A DNA stretch of 64,000 bases from Haloglomus salinum (GCF_024298825.1 NZ_CP101153.1:2294001-2358000), one strand, 5' to 3'. Positions 26,251-35,456 are shown, counted from the first letter of the stretch. Notes: generated by a model not told the origin, from the letters alone. Numbers and translations are program-made.

Positions 26251-26871
26251 CTACCGCTGGACCGACCGGGTCAACGCGAAGACGAACAGGGCGATGAGGA
26301 AGCCGCCCAGGAACCCTTCTGACGAGGCAAGCAGTCGGACGGGGAGCGTCGCGCCACGCGGGACGCCGCCGAAGATGAGGCTCACGAACGACTGGAGACT
26401 GAATGTCAGGTTCTCGAGCACGACGGTCACGAGCGACGCGTCCGGTCGCGTCACGGCTCCCAGGCCGGCGAACACCGCCCCGTACCCGGCTACGAGCAGC
26501 AGGGAGACCACGACCGTTCTGAGCGGGCGCTCGCCGTAGCCACAGCTCAGTCCGAACAGCGCGTTGGTGACCCAGCCGCCGGCCGCCCGCAGCCGGTCGG
26601 CGGCGGTCTCGCCCGCCCCGACCGCATCCCGTTTGAGCCGACGGCGGTAGCGCATCTCCCGGACGAAGAACTGCGAGGCCGCGGTCCGGTCGCCGGTGGC
26701 GTCGGCCCCACGACGGGCCTTGAGATACGTCGACTCCAGCACCTTCGGCTCGAGGTCGGTATCGACGCCCCGGCCGCGGCCAGGGTCGTGAACCCGGTGG
26801 AGGTTCCACGTCTCGCCGAGTGCGCCGCGGTGGTCCTCGAACGCGAACCCGTCGAACGAGGTCCGGGCCAC
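26251..26871 (-). CDS. C-terminal ion-channel part of a split pentapeptide-repeat protein
   Basis: The frame continues directly from the upstream pentapeptide gene, separated only by TAG (26872-26874); a GTG at 26871 follows the stop at once. The 206 residues carry a linker with ESTYLKARRGADATGDRTAA, two membrane helices and a pore-loop region. The selectivity filter is abnormal: SFVSLIFGGVPRG replaces the usual T-x-G-Y-G type, so K+ selectivity is doubtful. It may be expressed as a separate polypeptide by stop-start coupling or be the dead end of a broken gene. Confidence 0.6.
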   Translation of the reverse strand: MARTSFDGFAFEDHRGALGETWNLHRVHDPGRGRGVDTDLEPKVLESTYLKARRGADATGDRTAASQFFVREMRYRRRLKRDAVGAGETAADRLRAAGGWVTNALFGLSCGYGERPLRTVVVSLLLVAGYGAVFAGLGAVTRPDASLVTVVLENLTFSLQSFVSLIFGGVPRGATLPVRLLASSEGFLGGFLIALFVFALTRSVQR

Positions 26872-28080
26872 CTAGAGGTGGTCGAACGGCACCACTCCCG
26901 AGTCACCGCCGACGATGGTGATGTCGGCGATGGCCCCGTCGGTGCAGTCGAAGACGATACGTTCGTCGTCGGGCAGGTGGAGCTTGCCGTCGGCGATGGT
27001 GGCGTCCGTACAGTCGACGACGACGCGCTCCTCGGCCGACCGGTCCGGCCCCGGCACGAGTCCCGAGCAGTCGAGCCCCCCGTCGATGCCGGCGCCCCGG
27101 AGTCCGAGGTCACCGACGAGCGTCGCCCCGGCGAACTCCACGCCCGACCGGAACGTGGCGTTCCTGAACTGGAGGTCCGCTCGCGGTCCGGACCGGTGCC
27201 GTCGTCCGCCGTGGATACCGACGAACCAGGTCCGGTCGGCGAACGTGGCGTCGAGGAAGTCCGTGCCACCCTCGAAGCGACAGTCGGTGAAGTGGGCCTC
27301 CTCGTCGAAGCGCGCGCCACCGAACCCTGCATCCCCCTCGAAACGGGTGTGGCGGAACCACGCGTCGCCGCCGAACTCGACGCGCCGGAACCCGGCGGCC
27401 CCGCGGCAGCGAGCCCCCGCGAATCGGACCGTGCCGTCGAAGACGGCTCCGCTCGCGCGAACCTCGCCGAACGAACAGGCGTCGAGTCGGAGTCCCGTCC
27501 CGAACCGGGCGTCCGAGAGGTCGGCCCGGCCCGAGACGGTACAGAACCGAAGGTCGACGGGGCGGTTGTACGCTGGGTGGTGGACGTAGCCGGCGAGGTC
27601 GAGGTGGTCGAACGACGCCCCGACGACGACGTGGCGTGCCGGGTCGTCGGCCGACAGCGCCTCGTGGAGCGCGTCCCGGACCGCCGCGGGTGACGCGTCG
27701 CCGTGGAAGACACACCGGTCGCGCCCATCGGTCGCGGGGTGCGGACACTCGGTCGGCAGGTCCTCGTCCGTGCGGTCGTTGCTCCCGCGGCGGACGAGCA
27801 GGTCGACGACGTCGTCAACCGTCCGCCCGAGGGTCTCGGCGTCCGCGTCGGCGACGACGCTGGCGGCGCCCCGACCCAGCAGGTCCTCGTCGACCGGAGT
27901 GTCCGCCGGGAGCGCCTCGCGGAGCCGTTGCCGTCCTCTCTCGACCCCGTTCCCCTCCTGGTCCGCCCCGTTGAACCCCTCGGGAGCCGTGCAGAACGCC
28001 CGGACCGTCACCAGCTCGTCCGCGAGTGCGACCAGATGGTCGCGCCACTCCTCGTCGGCGAAGTACGTGCAGCTGTCCAT
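26872..28080 (-). CDS. Pentapeptide-repeat protein (N-terminal part of a split channel gene)
   Basis: A 402-residue protein. The first 150 residues are a mixed domain including a Cys/His segment (ECPHPATDGRDRCVFHGDAS); from about 170 onward tandem pentapeptide repeats of the A(D/N)LxF type appear (ADLSDARFG, VRFAGARCRGAAGFRRVEFG), which build a right-handed beta-helix. It ends FDHL at an in-frame TAG, after which the frame continues into the channel domain at 26251-26871. In haloarchaea these parts are commonly fused, so the stop looks recent; a sequencing error is also possible. Confidence 0.65.
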   Translation of the reverse strand: MDSCTYFADEEWRDHLVALADELVTVRAFCTAPEGFNGADQEGNGVERGRQRLREALPADTPVDEDLLGRGAASVVADADAETLGRTVDDVVDLLVRRGSNDRTDEDLPTECPHPATDGRDRCVFHGDASPAAVRDALHEALSADDPARHVVVGASFDHLDLAGYVHHPAYNRPVDLRFCTVSGRADLSDARFGTGLRLDACSFGEVRASGAVFDGTVRFAGARCRGAAGFRRVEFGGDAWFRHTRFEGDAGFGGARFDEEAHFTDCRFEGGTDFLDATFADRTWFVGIHGGRRHRSGPRADLQFRNATFRSGVEFAGATLVGDLGLRGAGIDGGLDCSGLVPGPDRSAEERVVVDCTDATIADGKLHLPDDERIVFDCTDGAIADITIVGGDSGVVPFDHL

Positions 28081-28199
28081 CCGCTCGACGGTGCCGGGGG
28101 CGTGGACAACACTGTTTCGGCGGGCGCCGGCCGTGGGGTTCTGTATCCCCGTGCATCACCGCCGACGGGCTTTTATCGGGTGTGCGCCTTGACCCGACA

Positions 28200-28823
28200 A
28201 TGAGCCAGGAGTCGGTCGACGAGGAGAAACGGGCCACTCTCCGCAGGTTCGCCGCGGTCGGCGCCGGCGGCCCACTGGCTCGACTCGCCGGCTCCGACGC
28301 GGATGCGGACGACCACGAGACCACTAGCGAGGTCCCCGCGGCCATCCGCGGCTACCTCGCCACCACGCCCGGCGCGCACTTCTCGAAGCTCCGCGACGAC
28401 CTGCAGCTCGGGACGGGGGAAGCCCAGTACCACCTCCGCCGCCTGGTCGAGCGCGACGCCGTCGACTCCTGGAAGGACGGCGACTACCGCCGATACGCCC
28501 CTGCCGGCCGGTTCTCCGACTTCGAGCGGCGCGCGCTGGGCTTCCTCCGACGCGATACCGCCCGCGGCCTCGTCGTGGGCCTCCTCCGGGAGCCGGACGC
28601 GACCGGCGCGGAACTCGCCGACCGCCTCGGCGTCTCGGCCCCCACCGTCAGCAAGTACGCCGCCGAACTCGCGGAGGCGGGCCTGCTGGACCGCTCGGAC
28701 GGCTACGACCTCACGCGCCCGGAGACGACGCTGTTGCTCCTGGTGCGGTACGCCGACTCCTTCGGCCCCGACGCCGTTGCGCTTGCCGCTGACGCCGACG
28801 AACTCGTCGAATATTCGGGCTAA
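28200..28823 (+). CDS. Winged-helix transcriptional regulator with two HTH domains
   Basis: A 207-residue protein. A 45-residue polar N-terminus precedes two winged-helix domains: one about 48-105 (AHFSKLRDDLQLGTGEAQYH) and one about 120-175 (TGAELADRLGVSAPTVSKYA). This tandem arrangement recurs in haloarchaeal regulators. The start at 28200 is supported by TTTTATC about 27 nt upstream (leaderless). The target is unknown; the divergent gene is the pentapeptide/channel gene, a natural candidate. Confidence 0.8.
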   Translation: MSQESVDEEKRATLRRFAAVGAGGPLARLAGSDADADDHETTSEVPAAIRGYLATTPGAHFSKLRDDLQLGTGEAQYHLRRLVERDAVDSWKDGDYRRYAPAGRFSDFERRALGFLRRDTARGLVVGLLREPDATGAELADRLGVSAPTVSKYAAELAEAGLLDRSDGYDLTRPETTLLLLVRYADSFGPDAVALAADADELVEYSG

Positions 28824-28877
28824 CAGCGAGAGAACCCACGAGAGTGGCGGATTATAGATGAATGGCGCCAGCTGTCC

Positions 28878-29138
28878 TCAGACCGTGACTTTCCACGTCG
28901 TGCCCGAGGAGTAGCCCCACTTCTCGACCTCGAACGGGGCGGCCTCCGTCACGGCGCGCATGTTCGCGCCGACCTCCTTCGCGCTCATGTCCAGCGCCTC
29001 GCCGATGAGCCGCGACTTGAAGTAGGCCGTCCCGTCGGCCTCCGTCCGGAGATAGTCGACGATGCGCTGCTGTTTCTCGTTCAGGTCCTCGGTGAGGTCG
29101 GTCTCGGTCTCCGCGGTCTGTGCCGCCGTCGCGCTCAT
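28878..29138 (-). CDS. Small winged-helix-like haloarchaeal protein
   Basis: An 86-residue acidic protein with LNEKQQRIVDYLRTEADGTA, FKSRLIGEALDMSAKEVGAN and a C-terminal strand pair (KWGYSSGTTWKVTV), which fits a single winged-helix fold. The start at 29138 gives MSATAAQTAETETD; longer frames run into the promoter. The role may be regulatory, but no target is visible. Convergent with the two-HTH regulator. Confidence 0.7.
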   Translation of the reverse strand: MSATAAQTAETETDLTEDLNEKQQRIVDYLRTEADGTAYFKSRLIGEALDMSAKEVGANMRAVTEAAPFEVEKWGYSSGTTWKVTV

Positions 29139-29624
29139 ACCACACCGGATGGGAGAGACACGGATAGTGGGTTTGGTACGGTGGGTTAATCGAGTGGTAG
29201 AGGACTCAGAACGCACTTTAGGACGATTTATCGGGCTACCAGATTACCAACGGGACCCCTCGCGGCGCGGTGGTTGGTACGACAGAGAAACTGTCGACGA
29301 TACGGTGCTGTCATGTAGTGGCTGCATACGCGCGAGCAGGGCGGGACTCCGTCCCGCTTGCAGTCGGACGTAGTCCGACGACGAAGCGAGCGCGTTTGGG
29401 TTCGAGACGGCTTCGCCGTCTCGTCCTCCCGAAAATCTCCGATTTTCGGAGACACCAGCCCGAGCGACCGGAGGGAGCGAGGGCTGGCATTTTTTCTGAA
29501 TGTTTTTTGGCGTCATCAGAACGCGAAGCGTTCTGATTGCCCGTGGAATCGCTCCGCGATTCCACGACGGCGAGCGGTGGCCGGAGGCCACCCGAGCCGT
29601 CAAAAAAGCTCGCGGTGAAGAAGC
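29139..29624. other. Gene-free region between a small wHTH gene and PAN
   Basis: About 485 bp. The right 300 bp is the hairpin element 29334-29607. The left part is a promoter-like region for the 28878-29138 gene. Open frames here are palindrome artefacts. Confidence 0.6.
29334..29607. repeat. Hairpin-array element downstream of PAN
   Basis: A run of short near-perfect hairpins: 29403-29423, 29429-29449, a longer one at 29455-29487 (ccagccc/gggctgg) followed by T6, a second T6 at 29503-29508, then 29516-29536 (tcagaacg/cgttctga), 29543-29565 (gtggaatcg/cgattccac) and 29576-29592. A T6 on the minus strand follows the PAN stop within about 20 nt. The pair of T-tracts around ctgaatg matches a pair at 57946-57962. 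Confidence 0.75.
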
Positions 29625-30845
29625 TCAGTGGAACGCGATGGGCGTCCCGAGTTCGTCGCCCTCGTGGTCGATCTTCGCCATCGCCTCGTCGAAGTCCTCG
29701 CGGCGGACCTCGGTGCGGTCGTCGCGGATGGCGAACATGCCGGCCTCCGTCGACAGCGACTCCAGTTCCGCGCCGGTGAAGCCCTCGGTGGCCTCGGCCA
29801 GCGACGCGAGGTCCACGTCGTCGGAGAGGTTCATGTCGCGCGTGTGGATCTTGAGAATCTCCGTGCGGCCCTCGTCGTTGGGTTCGGGCACCTCGATGAG
29901 GCGGTCGAAGCGGCCCGGCCGGAGGATAGCGCGGTCGAGCATGTCGAAGCGGTTGGTGGCGGCGATGATGGAGATGTCCCCACGCTGGTCGAAGCCGTCC
30001 ATCTCCGAGAGCAGCTGCATCATCGTCCGCTGGACCTCGGCATCGCCCGACGTTTTGGACTCCGTGCGCTTCGAGGCGATGGCGTCGATCTCGTCGATGA
30101 AGATGATGGCGGGCTCGCGCTCCTCGGCGAGTTCGAACAGGTCCCGGACGAGCCGGGCCCCCTCGCCGATGAACTTCTGGACGAGTTCGGAGCCGGCCAT
30201 CTTGATGAACGTCGCGTCGGTCTGGTTGGCGACCGCTTTGGCCAGCATCGTCTTCCCGGTCCCCGGCGGGCCGTGCAGCAGGACGCCGGTGGGCGGTTCG
30301 ATGCCGACGGTCTCGAACACCTCGGGGTTGGTGAGTGGGTCCTCGACGGCCTCGCGGACCTCGATGATCTGTTCCTCGAGCCCGCCGATATCGTCGTAGG
30401 TGACCGTCGGGGAGGCGTCGACCTGCATCGCCTGTGCCCGGGCGTCCTTCTCGGTATCGAGGACGGTCTGGATGGCGAACGAGTCGTTGATGGCGACGCG
30501 GTCGCCGGCCTCGAGCTTGTCGGCGAGCCGCGGGGAGACATCCGTGAGGACCTCCTGGTTGTTGCCGTGCTGTTTGAGGACGACCTCGTCGTCGGCGATC
30601 TCCTCGACGGTGGCGAGATAGAGCGAGGAGGTCTTCAGCGCCTCGTTCTCCCGCTGGAGCTTGTCGACCTCCTCCCGGAGCTCGGACTGGCGGTCCTGGG
30701 CGGCGTCGAGCTGACTCGTCAGCTCCTCGTGGACGCGCGTGACCTCGGCGAAGTGGTCCTCCAGCGCGGCCAGCCGCTCGTCGGGCCCCATATCCGGGTC
30801 CAGGTCGAGCGTGGGTTGGTCTGGTAGTGAGGGACTACGCGACAT
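29625..30845 (-). CDS. pan: Proteasome-activating nucleotidase (PAN)
   Basis: A 406-residue AAA+ unfoldase of the archaeal proteasome. It has an N-terminal coiled coil (about 22-75), an OB domain (about 75-140), and the ATPase with GPPGTGKT (192-199), DEID (251-254), and the second region of homology around RFDRLIEVP. The C-terminus is IAFH: the usual HbYX docking motif has Phe in place of Tyr. Its stop is followed closely by a T-tract and the hairpin element, a likely terminator. Downstream of pepF on the same strand. Confidence 0.95.
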   Translation of the reverse strand: MSRSPSLPDQPTLDLDPDMGPDERLAALEDHFAEVTRVHEELTSQLDAAQDRQSELREEVDKLQRENEALKTSSLYLATVEEIADDEVVLKQHGNNQEVLTDVSPRLADKLEAGDRVAINDSFAIQTVLDTEKDARAQAMQVDASPTVTYDDIGGLEEQIIEVREAVEDPLTNPEVFETVGIEPPTGVLLHGPPGTGKTMLAKAVANQTDATFIKMAGSELVQKFIGEGARLVRDLFELAEEREPAIIFIDEIDAIASKRTESKTSGDAEVQRTMMQLLSEMDGFDQRGDISIIAATNRFDMLDRAILRPGRFDRLIEVPEPNDEGRTEILKIHTRDMNLSDDVDLASLAEATEGFTGAELESLSTEAGMFAIRDDRTEVRREDFDEAMAKIDHEGDELGTPIAFH

Positions 30846-30977
30846 CAGGTGTATGCAAGTTGGGCGTTCTCGTTAGAAGTGTCTTTGGGTTGCTACAGGT
30901 ACCCATACCAAGTGCAGGGGGGGCGAACGCCCGTTCGAGCAGCCCTGGCGAGCGGTGTCCGTCGCGACCCGCGGTCC

Positions 30978-32771
30978 CTACGTCAGCGACTCGAACTCCG
31001 CGACGAGGTCGCCATACGCGTCGATAGCGTGCTCGACGGGGTCGGGCGAGGCCATGTCCACGCCGGCGCCACGCAGGAGTTCGAGCGGATACTCCCGTGA
31101 GCCCTTCGAGAGGAACTCGCGGTAGTCGGCAGCCGCGGGCTCGCCCTCCTCCATGATGCGGTCGACCAGCGCGTTCGCCGCCGAGATGCCGGTCGCGTAC
31201 TGGTAGACGTAGAACCCGTAGTAGAAGTGGGGGATGCGCATCCACTCCCGCCGGATGCCGTCGTCCAAGGCCATCGGCTCGTAGTACTCGGCCTTGAGGT
31301 CACCGTAGATTTCGTCGCAGACATCCGGCGTGATGGCCTCGCCGTCCTCGGCGAGTTCGTGGGTCCGGTGCTCGAAGTCCGCGAACATCGTCTGGCGGAA
31401 CAGCGTCGAGCGGAACCGCTCGAGGTACTCGTCGAGGACGTGCCGGCGGAACTCCTCGTCCTCGACCGTCTCGAGCAGGTGCTCGGTGAGCAGCGCCTCG
31501 TTCACGGTGGAGGCGACCTCGGCGACGAAGATCTCGTAGCCCGAGTAGACGTGTGGCTGTGTCTCGCTGGTCAGTTCGGAGTGCAGCGAGTGGCCGAGTT
31601 CGTGGGCCAGCGTGTACATCGAGGTGATGTCGTCCTGGTAGTTCATCAGGATGTACGGCTGGCTGTCGTAGGTCCCACCGGAGTAGGCGCCCGAGCGCTT
31701 GTTCGCGGTCTCGTAGACGTCGACCCAGCGCGAGTCCAGGCCCTCGGCCACACGAGACTGGTAGTCCTCGCCCAGTGGGGCGACCGCCTCGACGACGTGG
31801 TCGCGGGCTTCCTCGTAGGGGACCTCGACCTCGCCCTCGGCGAGCGGGGTGTAGAGGTCCCAGCTCCGGAGTTCGTCGACCCCGAGTACGTCGCGCTTGA
31901 GTTCGGCGTGCCGGTGGAGGGTGTCGAGGTTGGCCTCGACGGTGTCGACGAGGTTGTCGTACACCCCGACCGGGATATTGGCGTCGTCGAGGCTCGCCGC
32001 ACGAGCGGTGTCGTAGTTCCGGGCCCGGGCCAGCTTGATATCGGCCTTGACACTGTTCTTGTACGCCGTACCGACGGCGTTCCGGAGGCCAGCCCACTCG
32101 TCGTAGAAGGTCTCGCTGACCCGCTGGCGGAAGTCGCGGTCGCGGTTCTTGAGCAGGGTGGTGAAGTTCGAGAGTGTGGGGCGGACCTCGCTCCCGTCGG
32201 GCTTCTCGACCGGCGGGAACTCCATGTCCGCGTTCGTCAGCATGTTGTACACCTCGCCGCCCGCACCCGTGACCTCCGAGAGGTCCGCCAGTAGCTCCTC
32301 GACCTCCGAGGAACGGGTGTGGGGCTTCATCCGGAGCACGTCGTCGAAGTAGTGCTCGTACTGCTCGAGTGCGGGGTTCTCCTCGACGAACGCCTGCAAC
32401 TCCTCGCGGGTGCACTGCTGTAGCTCGGGCTCGATGAACGAGGCGGCCGAGGACGCGTCGGCCGACAGCGACTGCGCCCGCGCCGACAGCGCCTGGTAGT
32501 GCTGGTCGGCGGTGTCCTCGTCGCTTCGCATGCGCGCGTACGCGGAGACATCCGCCACCTCGCGCATGATCTCCTCGCGTGTCTCGAGGACCGCCTCGAG
32601 CGCGTCGGCGTCGGCCGTGACGCGCCCCTCGTACGCCTCGAGGTCGTCGAGGCGCTCGTTCACCGCCTCGAACGCCTCCTCCCACTCACCGTCGCTTGCG
32701 AACAGGGAGTCGAGGTCCCACTTGTACTGCTCGTCGACCTCCTCCCGTTCCGGAACGTCCGCGGCACTCAT
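30978..32771 (-). CDS. pepF: Oligoendopeptidase F (M3B metallopeptidase)
   Basis: A 597-residue cytoplasmic zinc peptidase cutting short peptides, such as proteasome products. The zinc motif HELGH is at about 390-394 and the third ligand region follows in YSGYEIFVAEVASTVNEALL. DEQYKWDLDSLF is the conserved opening. Length is typical. It lies just upstream of PAN on the same strand (132-bp gap), a sensible functional pair in protein turnover, though the gap leaves room for a PAN promoter. Confidence 0.94.
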   Translation of the reverse strand: MSAADVPEREEVDEQYKWDLDSLFASDGEWEEAFEAVNERLDDLEAYEGRVTADADALEAVLETREEIMREVADVSAYARMRSDEDTADQHYQALSARAQSLSADASSAASFIEPELQQCTREELQAFVEENPALEQYEHYFDDVLRMKPHTRSSEVEELLADLSEVTGAGGEVYNMLTNADMEFPPVEKPDGSEVRPTLSNFTTLLKNRDRDFRQRVSETFYDEWAGLRNAVGTAYKNSVKADIKLARARNYDTARAASLDDANIPVGVYDNLVDTVEANLDTLHRHAELKRDVLGVDELRSWDLYTPLAEGEVEVPYEEARDHVVEAVAPLGEDYQSRVAEGLDSRWVDVYETANKRSGAYSGGTYDSQPYILMNYQDDITSMYTLAHELGHSLHSELTSETQPHVYSGYEIFVAEVASTVNEALLTEHLLETVEDEEFRRHVLDEYLERFRSTLFRQTMFADFEHRTHELAEDGEAITPDVCDEIYGDLKAEYYEPMALDDGIRREWMRIPHFYYGFYVYQYATGISAANALVDRIMEEGEPAAADYREFLSKGSREYPLELLRGAGVDMASPDPVEHAIDAYGDLVAEFESLT

Positions 32772-32824
32772 AGCGCGACCTAACGGTGGGGTCGTGGTAA
32801 ACGCATCGTCCGGGCTGATACCCC

Positions 32825-33820
32825 CTACGGTTTGGGGGCAGCCTTCTGGAGGGCGGTTTCGGCAACGTTCCCCCCGTAGTCCGCCGCCCGGGTGAGCGAG
32901 TCCACGACCAGCCCCAGGAGCTGGGCCTGCTGTGGGTCGAGGTCGCGGATGAGGGCGTCGACCTCGCGGGCCTGCGCGTCGATATCCTCGATCTGTCGAC
33001 GAGCATCGTTGGCCATCGCCGTCGCCTCGTCGGAGTCGTCCTCCAGCAGCGCGTCCATTGCGGTCTCGATGACCTCGACGGCGGCCGCATGGAGCTCCTC
33101 GAGCGCGGCGGCCGCGTCCTCGGGGACGGTCTCCAGTTCACGGCTGTGCGTGGCGATCTTCGTGGCGTGGTCGGCCACGCGCTCGAGCTGGCGCGCCGAG
33201 GAGTGGTAGTCGAAGCAGGTCTCGCGGTCCAGTCCCACGTCGGCGGCGGCAGCGGGGTCCCGGAGCACCGAGCGGAACACGCGCGAGACCATCGACCAGA
33301 GCCGGTCCACGTCGTCGTCGCGCTGGATGACGTCGGCCGCGAGGTCGTCGTCGTCCTCGACGAGCGCGGCGACGCTGTCGTTGAGCATCGTCACGGCGAC
33401 GAGCCGCATCCGAGTGATGGCGTTGTGGAGCGACAGCTCCGAGGAGTCCAGCAGGTCCTGCAGTCGCACGCGTTCGGAGGTCTCACCGATGACCTCCAGC
33501 CCGACCAGCGACTGGACGGCGTCGCGGATGGTGCGGCGCTGGGCCGCGGTCACGCGCGTCGACTCCAACGTGATGATGTCGAACCCGCTGACGTACATCG
33601 TGACGACCGCGCGCATGAGGTCGCGGTCCTCGAGCCCACCGATGTCCAGCGTTCCCTCGACCTTCTCCTCCTCGCGGCGCGGCGTCAGGAGGAGGGCGTC
33701 CTCTTCGGGATGGAACTCCACGACGCTCCCGCCACTGACCCCGTTCTCGGTCGCCCAGTCCTTCGGGAGCGAGACGGTGAACGTCGACCCGCCCGTCACC
33801 TGCACCTTGCGCGTCTCCAT
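32825..33820 (-). CDS. PhoU-type phosphate regulator with AbrB DNA-binding domain
   Basis: A 331-residue protein fusing an N-terminal SpoVT/AbrB swapped-hairpin domain (about 1-50, VQVTGGSTFTVSLPKDWA) to two PhoU-type three-helix repeats (about 95-195 and 200-325, with FDYHSSARQLERVADHATKI). It lies divergently next to pstS, so it probably senses phosphate status and acts at the shared intergenic region. Haloarchaea are known to encode such AbrB-PhoU fusions beside pst genes. The promoter lies at 33844-33870. Confidence 0.88.
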   Translation of the reverse strand: METRKVQVTGGSTFTVSLPKDWATENGVSGGSVVEFHPEEDALLLTPRREEEKVEGTLDIGGLEDRDLMRAVVTMYVSGFDIITLESTRVTAAQRRTIRDAVQSLVGLEVIGETSERVRLQDLLDSSELSLHNAITRMRLVAVTMLNDSVAALVEDDDDLAADVIQRDDDVDRLWSMVSRVFRSVLRDPAAAADVGLDRETCFDYHSSARQLERVADHATKIATHSRELETVPEDAAAALEELHAAAVEVIETAMDALLEDDSDEATAMANDARRQIEDIDAQAREVDALIRDLDPQQAQLLGLVVDSLTRAADYGGNVAETALQKAAPKP

Positions 33821-33950
33821 AGCCGACGGTGTGTGCCACCGGGTAATAAAATATGGTCCTTTCTATATACATTTGAGTTCATCTCTGGTCTGTGCCGGAG
33901 GTCCTCCGACAGGGGACGGATGGCCGCCGTTCGTGGGCCATCCGGATGTG

Positions 33951-33972
33951 GATGTATATGCATCTATACATC
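33951..33972. promoter_or_regulatory. Perfect inverted repeat, candidate phosphate operator
   Basis: gatgtata and tatacatc are exact reverse complements separated by 6 bp. The site lies between the regulator's TATA boxes and those of pstS, so a dimeric factor such as the AbrB-PhoU protein could bind it. The role is inferred from position only. Confidence 0.5.
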
Positions 33973-34320
33973 TGTATACTGCCGTCTCGTCAGCAGAACG
34001 TATGTGGGTGTTGCCGAATATTCTGATATATAGATATGGCTCGGGGTGCAGAGTTCGTAGCATCCTCCCGCTCCGGAACTCCACTGTATTCCGCGATAGT
34101 ACGACAGGAGCGCGACGCAGTATCCCGGCGGGAACCACCGACCACGGTGGGGGATTACCAACTGCGATGGGGGTGCCGGCCTGGAATCGTCGTGGGAACG
34201 AGGATACACGACGGGTTCAGCCACGGAACCGGCCGCGTTCCTCCGGGCGCTGTCCTGGGGTTCGGGCCGGATGACTTCGTCACGCCCGCCGGCCGAGCGC
34301 GACTGTGTGAGAACATTTCT

Positions 34321-34350
34321 CTATATAGGTGACATAGTAGGATATTTACT
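34321..34350 (+). promoter_or_regulatory. TATA boxes of the pst operon
   Basis: ctatataggt (34321-34330) and gatatttact (34341-34350) stand out. The second is centred about 28 nt before the ATG at 34374, the spacing expected for a leaderless transcript; the first would give a leader of about 20 nt. Confidence 0.65.
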
Positions 34351-34373
34351 TCGACTGTTGATACGGTCTGGTG

Positions 34374-35456
34374 ATGTCGGATCGCCCTGTCAGCCGCCGC
34401 GCACTCCTCGCGGGCGCGGCTGGCACTGCCGCCTCGCTCGCGGGCTGTATCAGCACGAGTCCACAGCCGCCCGGCGCCAGCGCCGCCACCGACGACGGCG
34501 GCGGTGGCGGGTCGACGGCCGTTCTCAAGCTCGGCGGGTCATCGACTGTGTACCCGATAGCGAACCGCGGAGGGTCGTTCTGGAACTCGAACCCACCGCC
34601 GTCCGACGAGGAGTACTGGGGCCCGTCCGAGTACGGAATCGCGACCAACGACCGACTCGCCGACTACTTCGCCGGCAAGTACGGGTTCGAGGCGACTGGC
34701 GACTCCTCGCCGCCGTTCCGCGTCTCGGTCGGCCTGAGCCACTCCGGCACCGGCCTGGAGAAGGTCGAGGCCGGACAGGTCGACATCGGGAACGCCTCGG
34801 CACCGGTCGCCGCGGAATTCCCGGGCCGCTCCGAGGAGGAGCTCTCGAAGTTCACGAATCACGTCGTCGGCGTCGACGCCCAGCCCATCGTGGTGAGCAA
34901 GGAGATCTACGACGCGGGCGTCACGGAACTCACCGGCGAGCAGGTCCGGGCCATCTACCGCGGCGAGGTCACCTCGTGGAGCGAAATCGGCGCGTACGAC
35001 GGCCCTGACCGGGATATTCAGGCTATCGGTCGCTCCGTCGGGTCGGGGACGGACACCGCCTTCCGCGCGAACCTGCTCGGCGCGCCCGACGCCGACATGT
35101 CCGGCGTCGACATCCGGCGCGGCCAGAACCAGCAGGTGAAAGCCACGGTCAGCCGGTCGGACAACGCCATCGCGTACATGGCACTGGCCTTCGTCGACCA
35201 GCAGGCGGCCCCGGCCATCTCGCTGACGTTCGAGGGCACCACCTACACGCCCGGAGAGAACCTCTCGGACCCCGGGTACCCGCTCGCGCGTGACCTCCAC
35301 TGCTACACCTGGGACGGCACCTCGAAGAAGGAGGCCGCCTTCCTGCACATGCTCATCAGCGACTTCGGCCAGCAGAACTTCGTCGCGTTCGCGGGCTACT
35401 CGAAGCTGACCGACGAACGGCAGCAGGAAGAACTCGACAAACTCCCGGACCAATGA
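34374..35456 (+). CDS. pstS: Phosphate ABC transporter substrate-binding protein PstS
   Basis: A 360-residue Tat lipoprotein: SRRALLAGAAGTAASLAGC ends in lipobox Cys25. After a Gly/Asp linker, LKLGGSSTVYPIAN is the PstS phosphate-site opening, and GSGTDTAFRANL gives further phosphate-contacting residues. It captures phosphate outside the cell and hands it to PstCA. The ATG at 34374 is preferred to the GTG one codon earlier. The pstC start overlaps its stop. Confidence 0.93.
   Translation: MSDRPVSRRALLAGAAGTAASLAGCISTSPQPPGASAATDDGGGGGSTAVLKLGGSSTVYPIANRGGSFWNSNPPPSDEEYWGPSEYGIATNDRLADYFAGKYGFEATGDSSPPFRVSVGLSHSGTGLEKVEAGQVDIGNASAPVAAEFPGRSEEELSKFTNHVVGVDAQPIVVSKEIYDAGVTELTGEQVRAIYRGEVTSWSEIGAYDGPDRDIQAIGRSVGSGTDTAFRANLLGAPDADMSGVDIRRGQNQQVKATVSRSDNAIAYMALAFVDQQAAPAISLTFEGTTYTPGENLSDPGYPLARDLHCYTWDGTSKKEAAFLHMLISDFGQQNFVAFAGYSKLTDERQQEELDKLPDQ

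Larger units (their letters stand above)
33821..34373. other. Divergent phosphate-regulon intergenic region
   Basis: A 553-bp AT-richer segment between the AbrB-PhoU gene and pstS. On the minus strand GTATATAG and ATTTTATTAC (33844-33870) can serve the regulator. An 8-bp inverted repeat is at 33951-33972, a gatatatagata box at 34025-34036, and two boxes near pstS at 34321-34350. A 98-codon open frame from 34036 has poor codon use and is not called. Confidence 0.7.

Noticed and set aside
34036-34332. A 98-codon frame before pstS
   Set aside because: Codon third positions are not GC-rich as in real genes here, and the TATA box lies too close to its ATG.
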